The position numbers and the translations under genes were made by a program. 32,227 nt of DNA. Source: an uncultured Methanobacteriaceae archaeon. GTDB taxonomy: Archaea > Methanobacteriota > Methanobacteria > Methanobacteriales > Methanobacteriaceae. The notes under the pieces are model-generated. The model searched no databases and was not told where the DNA came from. It saw nothing but the letters and a program-made list of their open reading frames with translations. The DNA lies in NCBI GenBank assembly GCA_902782945.1, contig CACZOU010000036.1:1-32227 (forward strand). The letters run 5' to 3'. Below, piece by piece: positions 8,525-16,180 of the stretch (position 1 is its first letter; each line of letters opens with the position of its first letter).

Positions 8525-8875
8525 ATGACAGATTATAGTATAGAATCATTAGGAATTACAGGAGAAATTAGATTTATAGATAATTATCTTGAATATTTTA
8601 TTGGATACTTGAATAAGCATCAGATTGGATTATATAAAAATGAGTATGAAATAATACAGGATTCAATGAAATTCTTTGAAGATTTACTGAATAATAGTAG
8701 TGATAATTTATCACAGAATGATTTAGAAGATATTCCTAAAACATTAAATATTATGTGGACAGCATTAACTAATCTAACTGAACTATACACATTAAATAAT
8801 ATACATGTTGCAATGGAGAAACCATCATCTATCATTGAATCAAAAGTAAATCCTTTAATAGAAAAAGATAATTAA
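8525..8875 (+). CDS. Hypothetical acidic helical protein
   Basis: I do not recognise this 116-residue protein. It is acidic, has no cysteine, signal peptide or membrane segment, and is predicted from its pattern to be largely alpha-helical (for example FIDNYLEYFIGYLNKHQIGL, then DIPKTLNIMWTALTNLTELY). It follows the small membrane protein by 90 bases, including T-runs, so the two may not be co-transcribed. It meets the convergent MATE gene 70 bases after its stop. Confidence 0.5.
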   Translation: MTDYSIESLGITGEIRFIDNYLEYFIGYLNKHQIGLYKNEYEIIQDSMKFFEDLLNNSSDNLSQNDLEDIPKTLNIMWTALTNLTELYTLNNIHVAMEKPSSIIESKVNPLIEKDN

Positions 8876-8945
8876 TTTAAAATAGTTTTTAGAAAAGTGG
8901 TGGGTAGTAATTGTATATGAAATAATTCATATACCTTTTTTTATC

Positions 8946-10328
8946 TTATTTTGATTGAGTATAATTATGTTCTAGACGACTAATATAGAATCTTGAATAT
9001 AGGAATGATATTATACCACCTAAAAGACCACCTGATACTACTCCAAGGTAGACTCCTTGTTCTCCCATTCCAAGCAATATACCCAGTATATAGGCAACAA
9101 CTACTTCTAATAATAATGCTCTTATGAATGTTAATGTTAATGAGGTGAATCCTTTTCCTACTCCCTGGAATAACATTGCTCCTAACATACCAAGACATAC
9201 TCCATATATGAATATTATCATTAAACGTATTAGACTTGCTATTCTTGGTGCAAGGGATGCTGTTGAACCATAAGCAAATATTATACTTATTTGTGGTGCA
9301 AATATATAGAATATCACTGCCATAATTGTAGAGATTAATAATCCTAATTTTAAAGTGTAATAGAATGAATCATTTAATCTCTTGAAGTCATGTGCTCCAT
9401 AGGATACTCCAATTACTGTTAGTAATGCTGTACCAAATCCTACTAATGGTATCATTGATAATTGTATTAAACGCATTCCTGCTGTATATGTAGCTACTGC
9501 AACGTTTCCTGATACTATTACAAGGAAGTAATTTATACATATACCTAATACACTGAATATTAAATTTTCTGCTGTAGATGGTATTGCTACAGTTAATATG
9601 TTTTTATATATGTATCCGCTAGTATGATAGTTACTAAGGGTTAAATCGATGAAGGTATCTTTCTTTACATGCATCCAGTATAATAATACCGCACAGCTAA
9701 CTGTTGCTGATATAACTGTTGCCCAAGCTGCTCCTGCTATTCCCATACCTAGTATGTATATGAAAATCGGGTCTAATACTATATTTAGTATTGCTGTTAT
9801 AGCCATAACATACATAGCACGTGTTACATCACCCTCTGACCTTAGGATTGCTGCTCCAACGTTACTGTAAATAAATACTATCATAAACATAAATACTATG
9901 TTTCCATAATCTAGTGCTAATTGTGTTGAAGATCCAGCACCCATAATCTCTAGTAATGTTGGTAGTATTATATACATCACTACTGATCCTAGTATACTAA
10001 TTATTAATGTCAGTACTAGACTATGTAATGCCGCGTTATTTACTCCATCTTTGTCTTTAGCTCCAATATATCTTGCTATAAGACTGTTTGCTCCTGCTCC
10101 TACTCCATTACCTAATCCTACTAGTATCATGAATAAAGGGGTGATAAATCCTATTGCTGCTAATGCATCTGATCCTAAACCTGCTACCCATATACTGTCT
10201 GCTAAGTTATATGCCATTACTAGAAACATACTGACCATCATTGGCCATGCTAATTTTTTTATTGCTTGTTTATAGTCTCCAGTTATTAGTTCTATATTAC
10301 TATTGTTTCCTCTATCCTTTGAGTTCAT
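8946..10328 (-). CDS. MATE family multidrug efflux transporter
   Basis: About 460 residues with twelve hydrophobic segments in two six-helix halves, the usual MATE size. The N-terminal sequence KLAWPMMVSMFLVMAYNLADSIWVAGLG is a typical MATE first helix with its N and D. It should export cationic or other toxic compounds using a sodium or proton gradient. The start is taken at the ATG 10326-10328 (MNSKDRG), five bases after GGAGG; a longer in-frame start at 10358 lies inside the preceding regulator gene and has no better ribosome site. It follows the MarR gene by 13 bases on the same strand, so the two form an operon in which the regulator probably controls the pump. Confidence 0.92.
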   Translation of the reverse strand: MNSKDRGNNSNIELITGDYKQAIKKLAWPMMVSMFLVMAYNLADSIWVAGLGSDALAAIGFITPLFMILVGLGNGVGAGANSLIARYIGAKDKDGVNNAALHSLVLTLIISILGSVVMYIILPTLLEIMGAGSSTQLALDYGNIVFMFMIVFIYSNVGAAILRSEGDVTRAMYVMAITAILNIVLDPIFIYILGMGIAGAAWATVISATVSCAVLLYWMHVKKDTFIDLTLSNYHTSGYIYKNILTVAIPSTAENLIFSVLGICINYFLVIVSGNVAVATYTAGMRLIQLSMIPLVGFGTALLTVIGVSYGAHDFKRLNDSFYYTLKLGLLISTIMAVIFYIFAPQISIIFAYGSTASLAPRIASLIRLMIIFIYGVCLGMLGAMLFQGVGKGFTSLTLTFIRALLLEVVVAYILGILLGMGEQGVYLGVVSGGLLGGIISFLYSRFYISRLEHNYTQSK

Positions 10329-10341
10329 ATTCTCCTCCTTT

Positions 10342-10791
10342 TTATTTTCCTTCATCATATTCTTTTGATATTTCTATAATTTTTAGTAGATAATCTATCA
10401 GTTCTTCTCTTGAGATTGGGGAATGTTCCATGATAGCTTCTTCTCGTTCGCGTTCTTCTTTTTTTAGAAGGTTTGCTAATTCATTGCCTTTTTTGGTTAT
10501 TCTTATTTTGTTTTGCCTGCGGTTTTCATCGTCCTCGATGCGTTCTATGTATTGGTGGTCTTCAAGTTTTCGTATATATCTTGTAAGTAATCCCCCATCC
10601 ATATTTAGTATTTCTGAAATTTCTTTTTGGTAGACGTATTCCTTGTTTTTTAGTATTAAAAGTATCATAGCTTGTTTTATGTGTATTCCTGTGTTTTCTA
10701 ATAGTTTATTGTATGCATTGTTTTGTAATTTGATGTATATGCTGAATAAGAATGTCATTGATAGATTTTCTTTTTTGAATGAATATTCCAT
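10342..10791 (-). CDS. MarR family transcriptional regulator
   Basis: A 149-residue winged-helix DNA-binding protein. The wHTH core runs from about residue 38 to 115, with QKEISEILNMDGGLLTRYIRKLEDHQYIERIEDDENRRQNKIRITKKG in order: recognition helix (GGLLTRYIRKLE), then wing DENRRQNKI. Family members bind as dimers to palindromes and release DNA when ligand or oxidant binds. ATG 10789-10791 is preferred: GGGGG lies six bases upstream, while the in-frame TTG at 10795-10797 abuts it. The gene is first in the marR-MATE operon, and TTGA/TCAA repeats in the region before it are candidate operators. Confidence 0.9.
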   Translation of the reverse strand: MEYSFKKENLSMTFLFSIYIKLQNNAYNKLLENTGIHIKQAMILLILKNKEYVYQKEISEILNMDGGLLTRYIRKLEDHQYIERIEDDENRRQNKIRITKKGNELANLLKKEEREREEAIMEHSPISREELIDYLLKIIEISKEYDEGK

Positions 10792-10917
10792 TGTCAACCC
10801 CCTTTCATTGTCAATTATTATTTATTGTAATTTTTGATATATATAATTATTGATAAAGTCAAGAGTTTACAGAGTAATAAAAATAAAGTTTATATATATA
10901 ACCTTTGATAAAGTCAA
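10791..10917. promoter_or_regulatory. Candidate MarR operator region
   Basis: Between the divergent marR-MATE operon and aldo/keto reductase gene, the 13-mer TTGATAAAGTCAA occurs twice (10850-10862 and 10905-10917), 55 bases apart. Each is an imperfect palindrome with TTGA and TCAA ends, which is common in MarR-family operators. TTGTCAA half-like sites also occur at 10791-10797 and 10808-10814, over the regulator's ribosome site. A TATA-like TTTATATATATAA lies between the 13-mers. Confidence 0.5.
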
Positions 10918-11027
10918 TAATATACTTAGTATACAGAATTTATAAATACTAATAAAAATAAAATAAATTACAATTAAGATATTTAAATATTTATGATTAT
11001 TAATATGTAAAATAAGGAGTTAAAAAA

Positions 11028-12146
11028 ATGAGTAAAGACGTAATACTAGGATTTGGAGCAATGAGATTACCTCTCACAGACAAAAATAATGATTCAAAAG
11101 TTAATGATGAAGAATTCTCAAAAATGATAGACTACTACATGAATCAAGGCTACAACTACTTTGACACATCATACGCATACCACCAAGAAAAATCTGAAGA
11201 ACACCTAAGAACACAACTAGTAGAAAGATACCCAAGAGAATCATTTAAAATAGCAGATAAAATGCCAACATGGCTACTTACAGGACCAGAAGACAATGAA
11301 AGACTAGTAAACGTAATGCTAGAAAGATTAGGAATAACATACTTTGACGTGTTTTTAATACACAACATAAACAGTGCTTTTCTACCACTAGCAGAAAAAG
11401 CAGAAACATTCCAATACATAGCAAAAATGAAAGAAGAAGGAACAGCAAAAAAAGTAGGAATAAGCTACCATGATAAATCAGACTTACTAGAACAAATACT
11501 AGAAAAATATGGAGACATACTCGACGTTGTACAACTACAACTAAACTACCTAGACTGGGAAAGTAACCTTACAGAAGCACGTAAAAACTATGAACTATGC
11601 GAAAAATATGGATTAGATGTAATAGTAATGGAACCAGTAAAAGGTGGAACACTAGCTAAATTACCTGACAATATAGAACAAGAATTCAAAGAATACAACA
11701 ATGAATACACATTACCACAATGGGCACTAAGATTTGCAGGAACACCAAAAAATGTTAAAATCGTATTAAGTGGAATGAATAACTTCCAACAAACAAAAGA
11801 TAACTGTGAAGTATTCAAAGACTTCAAACCAATCAATGATGAAGAACATGAATTCCTACAAAAAATTGCTGATGAGATAAATAAATTAATACCAATACCA
11901 TGTAGTTACTGTGGATACTGTAAAAAACAATGTCCCAAAGAAATACCAATACCAGACTACTTTGAATTATATAATAACCACTCACTATATAAATTAGAAT
12001 CAATATCAGCAATATACGGTACAACATCAGCAGTAAATACACCCGCATCAGGATGTATTGAATGCGGAAACTGTTTAGATATTTGTCCACAAAAAATTAA
12101 CATACCAGAAGAACTTAAAAAAGTAGCAAAAGAATTCGGACAATAA
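11028..12146 (+). CDS. Aldo/keto reductase with C-terminal two 4Fe-4S ferredoxin domain
   Basis: 372-residue oxidoreductase of the ferredoxin-fused AKR group. The barrel catalytic tetrad is complete: D46 and Y51 in FDTSYAYH, K78 in ADKMP and H112 in LIHN. The C-terminal part has two canonical CX2CX2CX3C sets, C292/C295/C298/C302 and C343/C346/C349/C353, each followed by P, for two 4Fe-4S clusters. Family members reduce carbonyl compounds with NAD(P)H and the clusters suggest coupling to ferredoxin; the substrate is unknown. AAGGAG lies eight bases before the ATG. It is divergent from the MarR-MATE operon and could share its operator. It ends at a hairpin at 12162. Confidence 0.9.
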   Translation: MSKDVILGFGAMRLPLTDKNNDSKVNDEEFSKMIDYYMNQGYNYFDTSYAYHQEKSEEHLRTQLVERYPRESFKIADKMPTWLLTGPEDNERLVNVMLERLGITYFDVFLIHNINSAFLPLAEKAETFQYIAKMKEEGTAKKVGISYHDKSDLLEQILEKYGDILDVVQLQLNYLDWESNLTEARKNYELCEKYGLDVIVMEPVKGGTLAKLPDNIEQEFKEYNNEYTLPQWALRFAGTPKNVKIVLSGMNNFQQTKDNCEVFKDFKPINDEEHEFLQKIADEINKLIPIPCSYCGYCKKQCPKEIPIPDYFELYNNHSLYKLESISAIYGTTSAVNTPASGCIECGNCLDICPQKINIPEELKKVAKEFGQ

Positions 12147-12161
12147 AAGAAATCATTTCAT

Positions 12162-12199
12162 AGTAGATATAAAAATAATAATTATCTACTTATATCTCC
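12162..12199 (+). terminator. Hairpin after aldo/keto reductase gene
   Basis: AGTAGATA (12162-12169) pairs perfectly with TATCTACT (12183-12190) across a 13-base loop, starting 16 bases after the stop codon. Only a short T-run (CCCTTTT) follows, so terminator activity is probable rather than certain. Confidence 0.45.
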
Positions 12200-12314
12200 A
12201 CCCTTTTATAACAAAACTATTTCTAAACATTATTTAATTTATATAAAGAGTAAATTTACTAAATACTATGAAAAATAAAATAAATACTATCTACCAAAAC
12301 AAGGGAATCATACA

Positions 12315-13979
12315 ATGAAATGGAAAACATACTTTGACGAAGAAAGAATAAAAAGAGGATACCAATACTACCAGGAAGGAAAAGTATACAATACAATAAT
12401 AACACCTAACACTATAACCACAAAAGTAGAAGGATCACACTCCCATACATATGAAGTAAAAATAACATTAAATAAGGATAAACAGATAGAATCAATGTAC
12501 TGTACATGCCCATATGCTTATTCTATGGATTACTGTAAACACATGGTAGCAACACTATATAAGTATGAAGAAATAACAAAAAATAAAGATTCAAACATCA
12601 CAAATAATATAAAAAATCCTCAACAACAATTTAAACAATTATTAGATAATACAAGTGAAATAGAATTAAAAGAATACATATACCAACGATATAAGGATGA
12701 TGAAGATTTCATAAAAGATTATAATCTACAATTTAAGCCAGATACAACACGAGAAGACTACTATGAAGCACTGAATTTATTAAACAATATCTTTAGTACA
12801 GATACAAGAAAATTATATAATGAAAATGCTTATTATGAGGAGTTACCATTAAACAAGTATCTCTATGATTTCTTAAATAATAATGTAAAAATTTTCTATG
12901 ATAAATGTGAATTTGATTATCTTCAAAGATTAATTTATATAATCTATGAGAATATATCATTAAAAGATGAAATAACTCAATATATTGACGTGGATAATAT
13001 ATTAGACATGACTGACTACTACCTAGAAAAGGTCATAGAATCTGATAATGAAACTAAAGATGATGTATTTAATTATATACTTAATAATATACAATATGAA
13101 TACAATAAGTATACATCAATACATTTAGCTCAAGTATGTATTAAGATGTATGATAAGAAAAGTTATCTTCAGAAATTAAGTGATATTATTTCCTTAAAAA
13201 TAAAACAGTACGATGATAATATTCCTGTGGAATTATTAGCTCAACAATATGAAATATTAAAGAAAATAGGTACTCCAATTGTTAATATTGAGAAATACTT
13301 GGAAAAATTTAGGAATTATAATCTTATTAGACAATATTATATTGATTATGAAATTAATGAGAATAATTATTATAAAGCTATAGAATTATTATGTGAAAAA
13401 AGACAATTAGGCAGTGAATTATCATTAGATGAGAATAAAAAACTATTACAATTATATGATAAAACAGAAGATAATGTTAACTATAAAAAAGAGCTTAAAA
13501 ATATTTTAAATAAGTACACTATTAATGATATAGCTTATGTTAATAGATTAAAAGAGACATGTACTCCTGATGAATGGAAGAAAGAATATTCTACTCTTGT
13601 AAATAGTTATCAGCGTAGTCATAATTATGATTTTCTTAATGTGATTTATGTTAATGAGGAGAATTATGATGCATTATATGAAAATCTTATTAATCATTTC
13701 TCGTTAGATTCTTTTGAGGAATATAAGAAGTATCTTGAAGATAGATACGGTATGGATATATTAATGCTGTATAAAAACAGAATATTAGAAGAGGCCAAGG
13801 TTGCTAAACATAGAGGTGCATATAATTTAATAATCAGGTATATTAAGGCTATGCTTTCTTATAAGAATAGTAAGGATATTGTCACTGAATTAATTAATAT
13901 ATTAAAAAATAAGTATAAGAATAAGAATCTCTTAATCACTGAGTTAAGAGATATAGAACAGGAATATCAACTAGATTAG
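12315..13979 (+). CDS. SWIM zinc-finger domain protein
   Basis: 554-residue protein with an N-terminal SWIM zinc finger: C63 and C65 in YCTCPYA, then C74 and H76 in YCKH (CxCX8CxH). The domain sits behind a conserved-looking start, TYFDEERIKRGYQYYQEGKV, common in prokaryotic SWIM proteins. SWIM domains bind nucleic acid or protein partners. The rest (about 100-554) is a long helical region rich in Y, N, E and K with no recognisable catalytic motif, perhaps helical repeats. No helicase domain follows in this window, although bacterial SWIM proteins are often near SNF2 helicases. AAGGGA precedes the ATG. Codon use changes along the gene: C-ending Tyr codons are common near the 5' end, T-ending ones dominate later. 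Confidence 0.8.
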   Translation: MKWKTYFDEERIKRGYQYYQEGKVYNTIITPNTITTKVEGSHSHTYEVKITLNKDKQIESMYCTCPYAYSMDYCKHMVATLYKYEEITKNKDSNITNNIKNPQQQFKQLLDNTSEIELKEYIYQRYKDDEDFIKDYNLQFKPDTTREDYYEALNLLNNIFSTDTRKLYNENAYYEELPLNKYLYDFLNNNVKIFYDKCEFDYLQRLIYIIYENISLKDEITQYIDVDNILDMTDYYLEKVIESDNETKDDVFNYILNNIQYEYNKYTSIHLAQVCIKMYDKKSYLQKLSDIISLKIKQYDDNIPVELLAQQYEILKKIGTPIVNIEKYLEKFRNYNLIRQYYIDYEINENNYYKAIELLCEKRQLGSELSLDENKKLLQLYDKTEDNVNYKKELKNILNKYTINDIAYVNRLKETCTPDEWKKEYSTLVNSYQRSHNYDFLNVIYVNEENYDALYENLINHFSLDSFEEYKKYLEDRYGMDILMLYKNRILEEAKVAKHRGAYNLIIRYIKAMLSYKNSKDIVTELINILKNKYKNKNLLITELRDIEQEYQLD

Positions 13980-14016
13980 TTTATTTTTTCTTTTTTAAAA
14001 TTAATAAAAAGGAAAT

Positions 14017-14427
14017 TTAACTCATGACATAATCTGTGAATTGTTTCCAGGGTTCTCTCTTCATGCTTTCCTGTAGATTAGTTTTATGATGGTCAAACAC
14101 TTTTTGTCCTGTTTCTGTTATTTTATAAATTTTTATATTTTTCTTTTCATGTGTTCCATCATATTTTTTTATTAATCCATCATGTTCCATGTCTTTGAGT
14201 ATAGGGTATATTTTATTTGATCTGCTTTTATTTATTAATCCATCCTCAATTTGTGGCTGGAAGAATGTATCTATTTCTTTCATTAATCCGTAACCATGTA
14301 AATCCTTGTTTTTTAATGTCCATAATATTAGTATTCTGAATAATCCATTGCTTAAATCTCTTAGGAATATTTTTCTTTGTTTATTTACTATATTCTGGTA
14401 GTTGTCTCCTTTTATCTCATTATCCAT
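14017..14427 (-). CDS. PadR family transcriptional regulator
   Basis: 136-residue winged-helix regulator. The diagnostic PadR pattern is present: a first helix ending in LFRILILWTLKNKDLHGYGLMKEID, then NKIYPILKDMEHDGLIKKY as recognition helix and following turn, and a wing with KIYKITETGQKVF. Residues 1-20 form a longer, charged N-terminal extension. PadR proteins repress adjacent genes, often transporters or detoxification genes, but none is co-oriented next to this one; autoregulation is possible. AGAGGG precedes the ATG by about 7 bases. Two copies of TATATATTCC on the plus strand (14469-14478 and 14483-14492) lie in its promoter. Confidence 0.85.
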   Translation of the reverse strand: MDNEIKGDNYQNIVNKQRKIFLRDLSNGLFRILILWTLKNKDLHGYGLMKEIDTFFQPQIEDGLINKSRSNKIYPILKDMEHDGLIKKYDGTHEKKNIKIYKITETGQKVFDHHKTNLQESMKREPWKQFTDYVMS

Positions 14428-14558
14428 AATAAAAACCCTCTATATTAATAATTATATATATTTTTATATATATATTCCTTTTTATATATTCCATTTTTAA
14501 AAATATAAACAATTTAAGGTATAGTATCAAATATCAAAAATAAAAGTTATAATACACA

Positions 14559-14580
14559 GAAAAATAAAAAAAAGATAGTC
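14559..14580 (-). terminator. T-tract terminator after the glutamate-cysteine-ligase-like gene
   Basis: Read on the minus strand this is a pyrimidine-rich tract with eight T in a row (complement of 14566-14573) about 70 bases after the stop codon at 14648, followed by a second short T-run. Archaeal transcription commonly stops at such tracts without a hairpin. Confidence 0.4.
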
Positions 14581-14647
14581 AAAGGAGGTTAATAACTAAT
14601 CAATCGTTTAATAATCGAAAAATATTAAAATCGAGATTTAATAAATA

Positions 14648-16042
14648 TTAATCTAATTTACCGTATTCTTTAATGATTGAGTCTAAACTAATATTATTAT
14701 CAAGTGCAGATAATAATCTTTTACCAGGATTTGTTCTATTTTTTATATTCTCATAAATCGGTTTAAGAAATACCTCTTCACCATAGCCTCTTTCTTTAAG
14801 ACCCTCACGTGATAAGTCAACAATCTTTTTACATAAATCATATAATTCATCCTCAGATATGAATTTAGGAAGGTCTTTTTTAATAAATAATTTTCTTAAC
14901 TCACTTGATGAATACCCATGATTATAAAGATCAGAATTATCAAATAATTCATTTAATTCATTAACTTTATGTTTTAATCCAATTTGAAATGCAGGAGAAG
15001 ATATAGTATCCTTTATTGGCTGAGTACATACACTTCTATATTCTATAGTTCCACGGAAAGTGAGGTCTATGAACTTAAATGATCTTACATAGTCAATATC
15101 ATCTAATGATGGAGTAAATTCAATCGTTTTATACTCTCCATTATCATAATAGTCTCCAGTTATTTTATCTTTACTAAAATAATCATATAAATTCATTGAA
15201 GTAAAGTTAATATAATGGCCATCTCTAACTACACAATAAATATTTAATGTGGACAGGTAATTTATTAAACTATTAATATCCTTTAATTTAAAGTCATACA
15301 TTCCAATATTATGTGGATTTATTCCATGAGTACTATATTCCCAGAATATATCCCGATAACAGAGATAATCCGTATTTTCACCTAGAAATACGGAATTTGA
15401 AAATAGAATTGCTTTAATTGGTTCTAATTTTGTAGATATATTGATGGTATTAATTAATTCATCATATGGAACATCTAATTGTATTTGTGAAGCACTTGAG
15501 AATAATCCGTATTCTGGGTAGTGATGGAAGTACATTGGGTTTTTATATTGGGGATATGTTTTTAAATGATGGTAGAGCATTAAATATCTTTCATTAGGAA
15601 TAGGTTCTTTAACATTGTATTTCCAATATGGATTGATACCCATTCCGACTAGTGTATGGTTGTTTTTTTCTAGTTCTTCCTTGATGAATTTGTAATATTT
15701 TCTGAAACGTTTATTAATAGTAAATAGGTCTTTTTCTTTTCCCATTGCAAATTCTATATTATTATAAGAGCAGTCAAAGCAGATTATATCATTGTTTGAT
15801 TTGTTTTTTAAGGCATTGATGTTTCCTTCATAATCTGTTTCTTCTACGTCGAAATTGTTGAATTTATCTTTAAATATATTGGTTACTTTGTGAACAACAT
15901 TAAAGTTCACGGGTTCTTTGTTTAAGTTAATGATTGGTATTTCTATTTCTATTCCTATGTATTCTTCCTTATTGTTTTTGGTAGGCTTTATATATTTTTG
16001 GTAAATTCTATTTTTTATATCTTCTTCTGTAATGTTAACCAT
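14648..16042 (-). CDS. Glutamate-cysteine-ligase-like (GCS2 superfamily) enzyme
   Basis: 464-residue ATP-dependent carboxylate-amine ligase of the GCS2 type. Visible motifs are the metal-binding strand GIEIEIPI (30-37), the QIQLDVPYDE strand (186-195) and EYRSVCTQP (334-342), which match positions used for metal and substrate binding in this superfamily. Such enzymes join the gamma-carboxyl of glutamate to an amine, as in gamma-glutamylcysteine synthesis. Methanobacteriales are not known to make glutathione, so the acceptor is an open question. No glutathione synthetase partner is adjacent. GAGG lies about nine bases before the ATG. It lies alone between the PadR gene and an adhesin, all on the minus strand but separated by a T-tract and about 140 bases. 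Confidence 0.75.
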   Translation of the reverse strand: MVNITEEDIKNRIYQKYIKPTKNNKEEYIGIEIEIPIINLNKEPVNFNVVHKVTNIFKDKFNNFDVEETDYEGNINALKNKSNNDIICFDCSYNNIEFAMGKEKDLFTINKRFRKYYKFIKEELEKNNHTLVGMGINPYWKYNVKEPIPNERYLMLYHHLKTYPQYKNPMYFHHYPEYGLFSSASQIQLDVPYDELINTINISTKLEPIKAILFSNSVFLGENTDYLCYRDIFWEYSTHGINPHNIGMYDFKLKDINSLINYLSTLNIYCVVRDGHYINFTSMNLYDYFSKDKITGDYYDNGEYKTIEFTPSLDDIDYVRSFKFIDLTFRGTIEYRSVCTQPIKDTISSPAFQIGLKHKVNELNELFDNSDLYNHGYSSSELRKLFIKKDLPKFISEDELYDLCKKIVDLSREGLKERGYGEEVFLKPIYENIKNRTNPGKRLLSALDNNISLDSIIKEYGKLD

Positions 16043-16180
16043 TAATATCCTCTTTATATTTTTTATGTGGTGTGCTATAAAATTATTATAACTATTGTTA
16101 TATTTTTAATGTTATATAAAATTAGTTATCATATATAAAATAAAATAATAAAAAAAATAAAATAAAAAAAGTAAGATAAT

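Noticed and set aside
14581-14640. AAAGGAGG ribosome-site-like sequence before a short ATA-started frame on the plus strand
   Set aside because: It is followed by no ATG, GTG or TTG at useful spacing, and lies in the 3' region of a minus-strand gene next to a T-tract terminator.
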